A stretch of 64,000 nt of DNA from Chryseobacterium daeguense DSM 19388 (GCF_000430825.1 NZ_AUMT01000003.1:310001-374000); one strand, 5' to 3'; positions 36,130 through 44,188 are shown, counted from the stretch's first letter. Notes: a model not told the origin generated them from the sequence alone. Made by a program: numbers and translations.

Positions 36130-36666
36130 TTATTTTCTGCGTCTGCCTCCTGAAAATTTCCTGGTAGGATCTTCCCTGAGCTCGTTATTCATGATTCCCA
36201 CTTTCCCCCGGCATTCCGAGAGATCACGAAGAGCGATCTGTTCCTTAAATGAAACTTTTACGATATCGTTTTTCAGGGCGAGCATGGGCTCAACCTGCTT
36301 CATAAGTATGGAATAATGCTTGAAATTGTCTGCACTGTCTTTTCCCATGATGTTTTTGGCATCCTGCACATTGTCCATGATATAATTTTTGAGGATAATA
36401 TCGTTATCCACCTTATTGATATCAAGCTGATCCATGCGGTAGAGGATACTGTCTACATGGGTTCTGAGAAGATCGCTTCGGGTAAGCAGCTCACGGTAAT
36501 CGTCCGCCTGCTTTTTGATTCCTTCCCTCTGCATGTCATAACTTTTAAAAAAGAAGAAGACACAGATGAAAGAAACACCTGATAACACAACGAATGATAG
36601 AACAAATTTCCAAATGCCTATCCTAACGTCTGACCTGTTTAATTTTTTCTCCCTGTTCGAAGACAT
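36130..36666 (-). CDS. T6SS transmembrane protein, TssO-like
   Basis: About 178 residues from ATG 36666 (MSSNREKKLNRSDVR). Basic start, one membrane helix (WKFVLSFVVLSGVSFICVFF), then a coiled-coil periplasmic domain (LLTRSDLLRTHVDSILYRMD) and an Arg-rich end. It is the first gene of the minus-strand run. The shared leader motif GATTTG lies 9 bases upstream. The TssO name rests on position and topology; TssQ is the alternative. Confidence 0.6.
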   Translation of the reverse strand: MSSNREKKLNRSDVRIGIWKFVLSFVVLSGVSFICVFFFFKSYDMQREGIKKQADDYRELLTRSDLLRTHVDSILYRMDQLDINKVDNDIILKNYIMDNVQDAKNIMGKDSADNFKHYSILMKQVEPMLALKNDIVKVSFKEQIALRDLSECRGKVGIMNNELREDPTRKFSGGRRRK

Positions 36667-36826
36667 ATGTTTGTGATTTGTTTGGCCTGTGAAATTATAA
36701 AAAATAAATTTATGCACAAAATTTTACTTTTTCAATGAAATTATAAACAATATTTAATTAATTTAAGATTAATTTTCACTTTCGCTATATTTTCATAATT
36801 TAGTCCCCTGAATTTTAATTATCATT

Positions 36827-36835
36827 CACCAAATC
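36827..36835 (+). promoter_or_regulatory. Shared T6SS leader motif before the regulator gene
   Basis: CACCAAATC, 9 bases before the GTG start at 36845; the same string precedes clpV and (as CACCAAATC) rhs on the other strand. Confidence 0.45.
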
Positions 36836-36844
36836 GATATTAAA

Positions 36845-37516
36845 GTGAGTAAAATTTTAACTAATACTGTGCGATTTTCCATAGCAGACAGTGATTATTA
36901 TTTTAAAACAATAATGATCAAAACCCTTATGGAAAACCCGTTCTACATGCTTCTGAACGACTGCAACAACGGCCATGAGCTTATCAGCAGAAATTACAGA
37001 AGACAGGAAGACGTGTTCATCGTAGAACTTTTCATGCCGGTATTAAGTGGGCTGGAAGCCATCAAATACATCCGAAAAAGCAATACAGAAACTCCTATCA
37101 TTACCTATTCCGGGACCTACCAGGAAGATATGGCAGAAATTCTCTCTAAAATCCCCAATATTTATTACTGCCAGAAAAAAAGCAATATCATCAAAGATAT
37201 CGTTAAAGGAAAAATAGCCTCAGACAGCTTTGATTATGAGGCCTACACCAAAGAATGGGAACAGCAGCCGCTGGCTGTAATGGAATATATGGACCGCCAG
37301 AAAAAGAGCCAGGAAGAGCTATCCCCTACAGAAATCCAGCTGATGAAATTCTGCTACGAAGGCTTCAGCAACAAGGAAATCGGGGAAAAACTGAACCTCA
37401 GCACAAGAACCATTGATACGTATATCAACCGCCTTACGGAAAAGCTCGGACTGAAGACAAAACTTCACCTGATCCGCTTCTGTGTGGAGAACGGCTATTA
37501 TAATTCCAGTATGTAA
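36845..37516 (+). CDS. LuxR-type response-regulator-like protein with Glu at the phospho-acceptor site
   Basis: 223 residues, GTG start. The receiver-like domain (residues ~8-125) has FSIADSDYYF and VFIVELFMPVLSGLEAI, where the canonical Asp before the LxMP motif is Glu. Near beta-5 it has YYCQKKSN. The LuxR helix-turn-helix is at ~158-223 (LSPTEIQLMKFCYEGFSNKE, LNLSTRTIDTYINRLTEKLG). Glu can mimic phospho-Asp, so the protein may be active without a kinase. It is divergent from the tssO-tssR operon and carries the shared leader motif, so it may regulate the T6SS genes. No histidine kinase is nearby. Confidence 0.8.
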   Translation: MSKILTNTVRFSIADSDYYFKTIMIKTLMENPFYMLLNDCNNGHELISRNYRRQEDVFIVELFMPVLSGLEAIKYIRKSNTETPIITYSGTYQEDMAEILSKIPNIYYCQKKSNIIKDIVKGKIASDSFDYEAYTKEWEQQPLAVMEYMDRQKKSQEELSPTEIQLMKFCYEGFSNKEIGEKLNLSTRTIDTYINRLTEKLGLKTKLHLIRFCVENGYYNSSM

Positions 37517-37617
37517 AGGTGAGTTAATATCAAATTAACACAGATTAAACATTCCGTTTTCAACCTTTTATCGAAAAATATTTTGCCACTAATTTGCTAA
37601 TATTCAATTTTTTTAAC

Positions 37618-37625
37618 TAAATTTG
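37618..37625 (+). promoter_or_regulatory. -7 promoter box of the HU gene (TAAATTTG)
   Basis: TAAATTTG fits TAnnTTTG; a TTG at 37594-37596 lies 21 bases before it. The ATG is at 37656. Confidence 0.55.
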
Positions 37626-37655
37626 CACACCTAAAATTTAAAATTAAAAAAGGAA

Positions 37656-37946
37656 ATGACAAAGGCAGAATTGGTAAACACCATCTCAAATAAGTTGGGA
37701 ACAGAAAAGAATGAAACACAGAAAGTTGTAGAAGCTTTTATGCAAGAAATCAGGACTTCTATGTATAATGGAGATAATGTTTATTTAAGAGGTTTTGGTT
37801 CTTTTATCATTAAAACAAGAGCAGCTAAGACGGGAAGAAACATCTCCAAGAATACTGCGATTGAGATCCCTGCTCATAACATTCCTGCTTTCAAGCCATC
37901 AAAATCTTTTGTGGAGAAAGTAAAAACGAAAGTTTCAGTAAAATAA
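37656..37946 (+). CDS. hup: HU-family DNA-binding protein
   Basis: 96 residues with the full HU fold: MTKAELVNTISNKLGTEKNE, VYLRGFGSFIIKTRAAKTGR and the C-terminal IPAHNIPAFKPSKSFVEKVK. The DNA-binding arm ends in IPAF rather than the usual NP(K/A)TG wording but keeps the hydrophobic tip. It compacts and bends DNA. A basic ribosomal peptide gene follows 42 bases downstream, forming a two-gene unit. Confidence 0.95.
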   Translation: MTKAELVNTISNKLGTEKNETQKVVEAFMQEIRTSMYNGDNVYLRGFGSFIIKTRAAKTGRNISKNTAIEIPAHNIPAFKPSKSFVEKVKTKVSVK

Positions 37947-37988
37947 AACATTAACTTAATATTAACTAGTTACTAAAAAATTATAATT

Positions 37989-38078
37989 ATGCCAAGCGGA
38001 AAGAAAAGAAAAAGACACAAGGTTGCAACACACAAGAGAAAGAAAAGAAGAAGAGCAAACAGACACAAGAAGAAATAA
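37989..38078 (+). CDS. 29-residue basic ribosomal peptide (bS22/AURKAIP1-COX24-like)
   Basis: MPSGKKRKRHKVATHKRKKR followed by RANRHKKK. About two thirds of residues are Lys, Arg or His. It fits the short Bacteroidota proteins annotated as AURKAIP1/COX24-domain, related to mitochondrial mS38 and mycobacterial bS22, which bind 16S rRNA near the decoding region. The upstream sequence is AT-rich (TTATAATT) without a Shine-Dalgarno, usual in this phylum. It lies right after HU. Confidence 0.85.
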   Translation: MPSGKKRKRHKVATHKRKKRRRANRHKKK

Positions 38079-38110
38079 TCTCTTTTTTTCGAGATCTACA
38101 ATATAATAAT

Positions 38111-38155
38111 ATAGTTGGTGATTTTAAATTTTAAAGGCTCACCGACTATATTTTT
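38111..38155 (+). terminator. Terminator after HU and bS22-like genes
   Basis: ATAGTTGGTGA / TCACCGACTAT stem (one G-T pair) followed by TTTTT. Confidence 0.7.
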
Positions 38156-38312
38156 GTTTGCAACTATAAGATTCCGCAGAAATAGTATTGGTACAATATT
38201 TTTAATGAAATATACTGTTCTTTCAATAGTAATTCTTATCTTAAAGAAATTATTTTTGATGAATAACAATGCCTATTTCCTACAATCTTAACAATTTTTA
38301 TCTTACAACAAA

Positions 38313-39872
38313 ATGAAGAAAGAACTAATAGTTTCGCATGAGGATGATCTTACAAAGATTGCACTGCTGGAAGACGGAAGACTATGTGAACTTCATGAGC
38401 AAGAGGACAAAAGCGATTTTATAGTTGGAGATTTGTTTGTCGGAAAAGTAAAAAAGCTGGCACCAAACCTTAATGCCGCATTCGTAAATATAGGATATGA
38501 CAAGGATGCTTTCCTGCATTATCAGGATCTTGGGCCGCAATATCTAACTTACAGGAAGTTTCTGAGAGATACTATTTCCAAAAAACAAAGCTCATCAAGC
38601 TTAAAAAGTTTCGAGATACAACCCGAAATAGATAAAAACGGAACCGTGGATAAGGTAATCGCAAAAGATGACCTTGTTCTGCTACAAATCACTAAAGAGC
38701 CTATCTCTACAAAAGGACCGAGAATTTCTACTCAGGTTTCCTTAACAGGGCGTTTTTTAGTACTCATTCCTTTCGATAACAAGGTTTCGATTTCCAAAAA
38801 AGTAAAAAGCGCTGAGGAAAAAGAAAGACTGAGAACACTCATCGAAAGTATTAAGCCTGAAGGATTCGGGGTCATTATAAGAACCGTAGCCGAAGGTAAA
38901 AAAGTAGCCGACCTCCACAATGATATGAATCAGCTGATTCAGAAATGGGAAACTACTTTTAAAAATATACAGAAAAATAAAGTTCCGTCCAGAGTTTTAA
39001 GCGAAGATGACAAAGCTTCAGCTATTTTAAGAGACAACTTCAACCAGGATTTCGTAAGCATTACCTGTGATGACGAGCAGATGGTAGAAGAAATGAAAAG
39101 CTATCTGGAGGTAATAGCCCCGGAAAGAAAAAATATTGTCCACTTTTATAATTCTCATATTCCTCTTCTGGAATATTACAATGTTGAAAAACAGCTCAAG
39201 CAAAGCTTCGGGAAACACGTCAATATCCCAAGCTCAAAAGGTGCTTATCTCGTCATAGAACATACAGAAGCACTACACGTAGTCGACGTAAACTCCGGAA
39301 ACAATATCACTACCGGAGCCGGTGTCAATAAGGAACACGCACTGAAAGTGAACAAAATGGCAGCTACCGAGATCGCAAGACAACTGCGTCTCCGTGATAT
39401 GGGTGGAATCATCGTAATCGATTTTATCGACATGCCGAACCCCGAACACAGAAGAGATCTGTACGAACATCTGAAGGAAGAGATGAAACGCGATAAAGCG
39501 CGCCACAAAATCCTTCCCCCGAGCAAGTTTGGATTGATACAAATTACCAGACAAAGAAACCGCCCGGAAAAACAGATCGACACTAAAGAGGAAAACCCAA
39601 ACAAGGACGGAGAAATAGTAGCTCCGATCGTAATTGTTGAAAGAATGGGTGAAACCCTCAGAACCATCATGCAAAAGGAAAAAGGAAAGCTTTACCTGCA
39701 TGTACATCCATTTGTGGAAGCTTACCTTACCAAAGGTATCAACAGCATCCAGATGAAATGGTTCATGAAATACAAAAAATGGGTAACCGTAATCCCAAGG
39801 GATTCTTTTAAGTATCTGGAATACAGAATTTACAATTCTAAAAAAGAAGAATTAATGGGATATTCCAATTAA
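38313..39872 (+). CDS. rng: Ribonuclease E/G family protein
   Basis: 519 residues. The N-terminal S1-like part has FVGKVKKLAPNLNAAFVNIG and KDAFLHYQDLGPQYL. The catalytic region has LHVVDVNSGNN and GGIIVIDFIDM, which carry the two Mg-binding Asp. The C-terminus has FGLIQITRQR and the helical end. The length is that of RNase G rather than RNase E; no degradosome scaffold is present. It processes rRNA and starts mRNA decay. Start: ATG at 38313 (MKKELIVSHEDDLTKIALLE). Confidence 0.93.
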   Translation: MKKELIVSHEDDLTKIALLEDGRLCELHEQEDKSDFIVGDLFVGKVKKLAPNLNAAFVNIGYDKDAFLHYQDLGPQYLTYRKFLRDTISKKQSSSSLKSFEIQPEIDKNGTVDKVIAKDDLVLLQITKEPISTKGPRISTQVSLTGRFLVLIPFDNKVSISKKVKSAEEKERLRTLIESIKPEGFGVIIRTVAEGKKVADLHNDMNQLIQKWETTFKNIQKNKVPSRVLSEDDKASAILRDNFNQDFVSITCDDEQMVEEMKSYLEVIAPERKNIVHFYNSHIPLLEYYNVEKQLKQSFGKHVNIPSSKGAYLVIEHTEALHVVDVNSGNNITTGAGVNKEHALKVNKMAATEIARQLRLRDMGGIIVIDFIDMPNPEHRRDLYEHLKEEMKRDKARHKILPPSKFGLIQITRQRNRPEKQIDTKEENPNKDGEIVAPIVIVERMGETLRTIMQKEKGKLYLHVHPFVEAYLTKGINSIQMKWFMKYKKWVTVIPRDSFKYLEYRIYNSKKEELMGYSN

Positions 39873-39884
39873 TACAAAATTCAA

Positions 39885-39913
39885 AACCTCTAGTTTTTCT
39901 GGAGGTTTTTTTT
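39885..39913 (+). terminator. Terminator after rng
   Basis: AACCTCTAG / CTGGAGGTT with loop TTTTT and a following T6 run. Confidence 0.8.
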
Positions 39914-39918
39914 GATTT

Positions 39919-40281
39919 TTAAGATTTTAAAGCTTTAATTTCTTCTTTTAAAGATTCAATTTCTTTTTTTAACATATTGATATATTCCTGCTGATTTTCA
40001 AGAATAAAATCCGGAACATTGTAGAAATAGTTATTGCTTCCAAAGTAATTTCCATCGTTATTATCAAAATTATTGATGATTTGTTTTTTGGAATCATCCT
40101 CTTTAATTTCGTCTACCGTAGTTCCCAACGCTTTTGCCATACGTTCCCATTCTTCCTCTGAGATTTTGATTTCTCCTTTTTCTCTTCTTTGATATTGTGA
40201 TTGAGTCATATGTAATATTTTAGCCATGTCTTGTTGAGTGTACTTTGATTTTCGTACTTTAATCAATTTTTGTTTTATCAT
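39919..40281 (-). CDS. XRE-type helix-turn-helix regulator with coiled-coil tail
   Basis: 120 residues from ATG 40281 (MIKQKLIKVRKSKYTQQDMA). The HTH spans ~5-60 (YTQQDMAKILHMTQSQYQRR, ERMAKALGTTVDEIKED). The end is a coiled coil (MLKKEIESLKEEIKALKS). An upstream extension to 40392 is rejected because it would fill the divergent promoter region. It is transcribed away from the RiPP precursor gene, 114 bases apart, so it is the natural candidate to regulate that cluster. Confidence 0.75.
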   Translation of the reverse strand: MIKQKLIKVRKSKYTQQDMAKILHMTQSQYQRREKGEIKISEEEWERMAKALGTTVDEIKEDDSKKQIINNFDNNDGNYFGSNNYFYNVPDFILENQQEYINMLKKEIESLKEEIKALKS

Positions 40282-40395
40282 TGTGTTTCTTTTTGTGCTG
40301 ATACAAAATTCACATAAAAATCTGCTGGTTAATTCAAACCTGTTTGATATTTTTGGTTTGTCAATAGTGACACAGAAAAATAAAAAATTCAAATT

Positions 40396-40620
40396 ATGAA
40401 AAAATTAGAAAACAAAAAAATCGAAAAATCAAAAATGTCAAGATTAATCGGAGGAGGTTTTGTTCAAACATCATCAACTACCCGAAACATCCAAAACCCC
40501 AATGGCTATACTTGTGTTCAAACAACAGTTGATGGATACAATGACGATAATGGCAATGGCAAGTGGGACAGAAATGAAACCAAATCTACATGTAGCCAGA
40601 TTGACTGTAATGTAAATTAA
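40396..40620 (+). CDS. Grasp-with-spasm RiPP precursor peptide 1 (candidate)
   Basis: 74 residues. A basic leader (MKKLENKKIEKSKMSRLIGG) ends in GGG, as in Bacteroidota GG-type natural-product precursors. The core begins FVQTSS and contains DDNGNGKWDRNE, a canonical 12-position EF-hand loop pattern (D1, N3, N5, G6, W8, D9, E12), then two Cys near the end (TCSQIDC). Asp/Glu and Thr/Lys side chains in the core are also typical targets of ATP-grasp ester or amide cross-linking. The promoter may use TATTTTTG near 40350. It is followed 15 bases later by a similar precursor. Confidence 0.7.
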   Translation: MKKLENKKIEKSKMSRLIGGGFVQTSSTTRNIQNPNGYTCVQTTVDGYNDDNGNGKWDRNETKSTCSQIDCNVN

Positions 40621-40635
40621 AACAATTTAAATATT

Positions 40636-40845
40636 ATGAAAAAACAATTTAAAACTCTAACTAAGTCAAAGATGTCATCCATTTGTGGCAATGGTTTCGT
40701 TCAAACATCTACTGATGTTAGACAAGCAAATGGTTGCAAAACCATTACTGTTGACAGATACAATGATGATAATAATAATGGAAAATTAGACAAAACTGAA
40801 AAATTTACAGCCTGTTCATATACAATGTGTTCAGATGTTAATTAG
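40636..40845 (+). CDS. Grasp-with-spasm RiPP precursor peptide 2 (candidate)
   Basis: 69 residues. The leader is MKKQFKTLTKSKMSSICGNG, then FVQTST as in precursor 1. The core repeats the EF-hand-like loop as DDNNNGKLDKTE and ends with two Cys (CSYTMC). Conserved positions against precursor 1 are SKMS, FVQTS, the VD(G/R)YNDDN loop and the Cys pair; the rest differs. This suggests duplication with selection on the loop. A hairpin directly follows. Confidence 0.7.
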   Translation: MKKQFKTLTKSKMSSICGNGFVQTSTDVRQANGCKTITVDRYNDDNNNGKLDKTEKFTACSYTMCSDVN

Positions 40846-40858
40846 TATATTAAAACAG

Positions 40859-40886
40859 ACTACACTTCATGCAGAAGTGTAGTTTT
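40859..40886 (+). terminator. Terminator or attenuator between precursors and maturation genes
   Basis: Perfect 10-bp stem ACTACACTTC / GAAGTGTAGT, loop ATGCA, then TTTT. It would keep precursor mRNA high compared with the downstream genes. Confidence 0.7.
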
Positions 40887-40896
40887 ACTATTTATT

Positions 40897-41561
40897 ATGA
40901 TTAAAAAGTTATTATTTTTTCTTATTCTTTGTGCTGGAATCTGTTATTCTCAAAATAACAGAGACAAAAGAAACCTAATTATTACTTTGGAATTAGTGAT
41001 GAGCAAAAAGGTCAAATGCTCTTAAAATATATAGAGGCTGTGAATAAAAAAGATTCTGTAGCCATTAAAAAATATGGGATTTATGAGAGTTTTAGTAATA
41101 AAATCCTTGATGATTTTAATTTAAAATTACAAAAAAATACAGATTCATCAAATATTCAGAAATATATAGAAATCACTAAAAAGTATGATTATATGGAAAA
41201 TGGTTGGTTATTGCTATAGCATCATAGATTAGCATACAGTGAAAATAATTTTGTATGGAATTTTTTCAAACCTTATATCACCTCACAAATTGAAAATGGA
41301 AATATGGAAAGAGATTTTTTTACTCCCTTTGAAGATGATTATAACATATCAAAAACAGGAAAACAGAAATATGGTACTGAAAGAGATTTTAAATATTATC
41401 CTATTGAAGATATAAAGAATGTTGATATAATAAGAGAAAAAGTAGGTTTGCCTCCACTTTATTATGACAAAATAATATACAATTTTGATATTCCGAAAGA
41501 ATACATAATAGATGAAAAAAAATTTCGGGAAATTATTTTTTCCAAAGTTAAATCCTTATGA
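40897..41561 (+). pseudogene. Secreted protein of the grasp-with-spasm cluster, frameshifted with an internal stop
   Basis: The frame from ATG 40897 gives a signal peptide (MIKKLLFFLILCAGICYSQ) and stops early. The continuation is in another frame from about 40980 (YYFGISDEQKGQMLLKYIEA) and runs to TAG at 41217-41219 and, beyond it, on to 41561 (HHRLAYSENNFVWNFFKPYI, DFFTPFEDDYNISKTGKQKY, DFKYYPIEDIKNVDIIREKV). One frameshift at 40966-40982 and one in-frame TAG (a CAG to TAG change would do) interrupt an otherwise continuous protein of about 220 residues. Its stop overlaps the next gene's start (ATGA). Function unknown. Confidence 0.7.
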
Positions 41562-42205
41562 TAAAAATAATTACAGAAGAACTTGATATTACTTCTGACT
41601 TAATTATTGAATGGATTATATCTTTAAGTCATAAGGTTGAAAGAAAAAACGTTGAAGACTTTCAGGATTTTATACTTGAAATCAACAATTCATCAATAAT
41701 GGGATTACTTGAAAACACTTTTCATAGAAGGGCTAAGATAAACACTATTCCATCAAGCCTTTATAATTTCCCTTATAGGAATGAAATAAAAACAGATGAT
41801 AACTTAATATTAAAAGCCTATGAAAAAATTTCTAAAGCTAAAGGAAATTATATTGGTGAATTTAATGATGAGGAACAGCATAACAAAATTTTAGATCTTT
41901 ATTATGCGAAAGAAGCTGGATTTGATATTCCAGATACTCTAGATTTTAGAATCGCAACAGCAGAAAGCCCTAAAAGATATACTCCTTTTTGCTTACCTGA
42001 AATTATAGAAAAGAGGATACAACTTTTTTTTAAAATTAAAAACATTAATACTGGCTCAATTGATTTAATGGTAGATTCAAAAAATATATTTTATTTTTTA
42101 GAAAACAATAGCCAGGGACAATTTCATTGGGTATCATTTTATTGTAATTATAATATCGAAAAACACATTGCATTAGATTTAATACAAAATGAAAAAACAA
42201 TTTAA
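41558..42205 (+). pseudogene. gwsG: ATP-grasp peptide maturase (GwsG-like) with internal deletion
   Basis: 215 residues in one frame, while GwsG-type ATP-grasp proteins have about 310-330. The N-terminal part (MIKIITEELDITSDLIIEWI, NSSIMGLLENTF) and the ATP-grasp C-terminus (KNINTGSIDLMVDSKNIFYF, LENNSQGQFHWVSFYCNYNI) are present. Between GFDIPDT and DFRIATAESPKRYTPFCLPE the central part with the ATP-binding Lys strands and loop is missing, roughly 90-100 residues, with the frame kept. In the metal-binding end, family LEINPxGQ reads LENNSQGQ. It should be unable to bind ATP normally, so macrocycle formation is doubtful. Confidence 0.75.
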
Positions 42206-42380
42206 AAACAATTCACTTTCTCCCTATATTAAGCAAACAAAGATCATAGAAAATATTATCCAGGAAAATACAGTAGTGGAAAATACTATAACAGTAAAAA
42301 AAATCCAATCAAAAAAAGTTATTCCGAATAACTTTTATAAATCAATAACTAAAATAATAGATTTTAATGAATTTGAATGA
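42189..42380 (+). CDS. Small basic open frame between the maturase genes
   Basis: 63 residues. It starts inside the end of the ATP-grasp gene (17-base overlap) and ends 14 bases inside the SPASM gene, a coupling pattern that favours real translation. The start MKKQFKNNSLSPYIKQTKII resembles the leader start of precursor 2 (MKKQFK), but there is no EF-hand-like loop or Cys. It is Ile/Lys/Asn-rich and might be an artefact of AT-rich DNA. Confidence 0.35.
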   Translation: MKKQFKNNSLSPYIKQTKIIENIIQENTVVENTITVKKIQSKKVIPNNFYKSITKIIDFNEFE

Positions 42381-43449
42381 CACATTCAAACTTTTCTCGA
42401 ATTGCATTCCAGTAAAAGGACACTCGCAATGTTTAATTTGCGATTTGCAAAACAATGATTTCTTAATAATAAATTCAGAACTATATGAAATTTTAACATT
42501 GCAAAAAAACAAATCTATAAAAGATTTATGCAAATTGTACAAAAAAAAGATGTTTATCAATACTTTTCTTTCTTAAAAGAACATAATTTGGGATTTCCCA
42601 CTACAAATATAGATTTTTTTCCTGATATCGATCTATCCTTTAATGATTGCTTTCCAATATCTAATGCCGTAATAGATTATTTTGATGAGAAGAAGTATAA
42701 TATTTACAATCTTTTAAAACAACTTGATGATTTAAATTGCAAAAATATTGAAATTAGATTTTACAACAATGATATTAGCAGTGCAGTTTCAGTATTAGAT
42801 TATATTGATAATAATAAAATGATCATCTCAACAATTGGAATTGTTATTGAGAACAATAAAGCAATCTCACAACAGTATATATCAAAATTAATAGAAAAAT
42901 ATAATAGGGTTTCCTATTTTATAATACATAATAGTGGATAAAAATGAATTAATACATTCAAAAAAAACTAATGGAATGGGTTACATAATATTCACAAAAG
43001 ATGAAATAAATAATAATTCGTGCGGAATTATTAATAGTTCATACTTTGTTACTAATATTAAAACATTCACAGAATCCATCCATCACAATTCTTGCCTCAA
43101 TAAAAAAATTGCAATAGACCAAGATGGCAACATAAAAAACTGCCCCTCTATGTCCCAAAGTTTCGGGAACATAAAAGACACAACGTTAGAAGAAGCCTTA
43201 AACCATAAAGATTTCAAAAAATATTGGAATCTTACCAAAGATAAAATAGAAGTCTGCAAAGACTGTGAATTCCGTTATATCTGTACAGATTGCAGGGCTT
43301 ATACAGAACAAACTCACACTAACGAAGAAGGTTTAGACATTTCGAAACCCTTAAAATGTGGCTATAATCCTTACACAGGAGAATGGGAAGAATGGAGTAC
43401 AAATCCACTAAAACAAAAGGCAATTAAATATTATGGATTGGATAAGTAA
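42367..43449 (+). pseudogene. gwsS: SPASM-domain peptide maturase (GwsS-like), split by two frameshifts
   Basis: Three consecutive frames form one protein of about 360 residues: 42367-42540 (FKLFSNCIPVKGHSQCLICD), 42540-42935 (YQYFSFLKEHNLGFPTTNID, IRFYNNDISSAVSVLDYIDN) and 42935-43449. The last part is the SPASM domain (HNSCLNKKIAIDQDGNIKNC, SFGNIKDTTLEEALNHKDF, VCKDCEFRYICTDCRAYTEQ, LKCGYNPYTGEWEEWSTNPL). The first shift lies in an A8 run at 42540-42547 (one A short), the second at GTGG near 42934 (one G too many). They compensate each other. No CxxxCxxC radical-SAM motif is visible. Confidence 0.8.
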
Positions 43450-43493
43450 AAATTAAGAATAATTATTATTTTTAAGAAAAATATCAATCTGTG

Positions 43494-43961
43494 ATGACAC
43501 ACCACCACTACAAAACCACCATTCAATGGACCGGCAACAAAGGAACCGGAACCAGCAGCTACCGTGACTACGAAAGAAGCCACACCATTTCAGTACAAAA
43601 CAAGCCGATAATTGAATGTTCATCTGATCCGGCCTTCAGAGGCGATAAAACAAAGTATAACCCGGAAGAAATGCTGCTATCTTCACTTTCTTCAGGCCAC
43701 ATGCTTTGGTATCTTCATTTTTGCTCTGAGGCGGGAATCATTGTGCTGGATTACACCGATGAAGCAACAGGTATAATGCAAGAAAGTAGCAATGGAAGCG
43801 GTCGTTTTACAGAAGTCATACTTAATCCTAGAGTTATAGTGGAAAATAAATCCATGATTAACAAAGCTATAGAGCTTCATCATAAAGCTAATGGGTTTTG
43901 TTTTATTGCAAATTCTGTTAACTTTCCTGTAAAACATATCCCTCAAGTGTTAGTTAATTAA
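43494..43961 (+). CDS. OsmC-family peroxiredoxin-like protein
   Basis: About 155 residues from ATG 43494 (MTHHHYKTTIQWTGNKGTGT). OsmC features: YNPEEMLLSSLSSGHMLWYL, the Cys in LHFCSEAG, VILNPRVIVEN and LHHKANGFCFIANSVNFPV. Both Cys of the OsmC pair (in HFC and GFCFIANS) are present, fitting reduction of organic hydroperoxides. It lies just after the damaged peptide cluster but its codon use is closer to the core genome, so it is probably not part of it. Confidence 0.85.
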   Translation: MTHHHYKTTIQWTGNKGTGTSSYRDYERSHTISVQNKPIIECSSDPAFRGDKTKYNPEEMLLSSLSSGHMLWYLHFCSEAGIIVLDYTDEATGIMQESSNGSGRFTEVILNPRVIVENKSMINKAIELHHKANGFCFIANSVNFPVKHIPQVLVN

Positions 43962-44188
43962 AATTTAAAAATTATTAAAACTCTGAAAACCATTAATATC
44001 ATTACATTTTTAAAACAATAACTCTAAAATAGTCCACTAAAACTCCACTTTACGGGAATTATTTACGAAATAATTGTTAAAATTGATCTTATTTCATTAA
44101 TTAATATACTATAAATTGTATTTATTTAATAATTTTATTAAAATATTAGATTTTTATTATTATTTTTATACACCAAAACTAATTCCTG

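Noticed and set aside
40282..40392. Extended start of the XRE regulator
   Set aside because: It would cover the divergent promoter region and add a non-conserved hydrophobic stretch.
42540..42547. Programmed -1 frameshifting in the SPASM gene
   Set aside because: The A8 run is slippery, but the second opposite shift near 42934 has no slippery site and other genes of the cluster are also broken, so decay or error is simpler.
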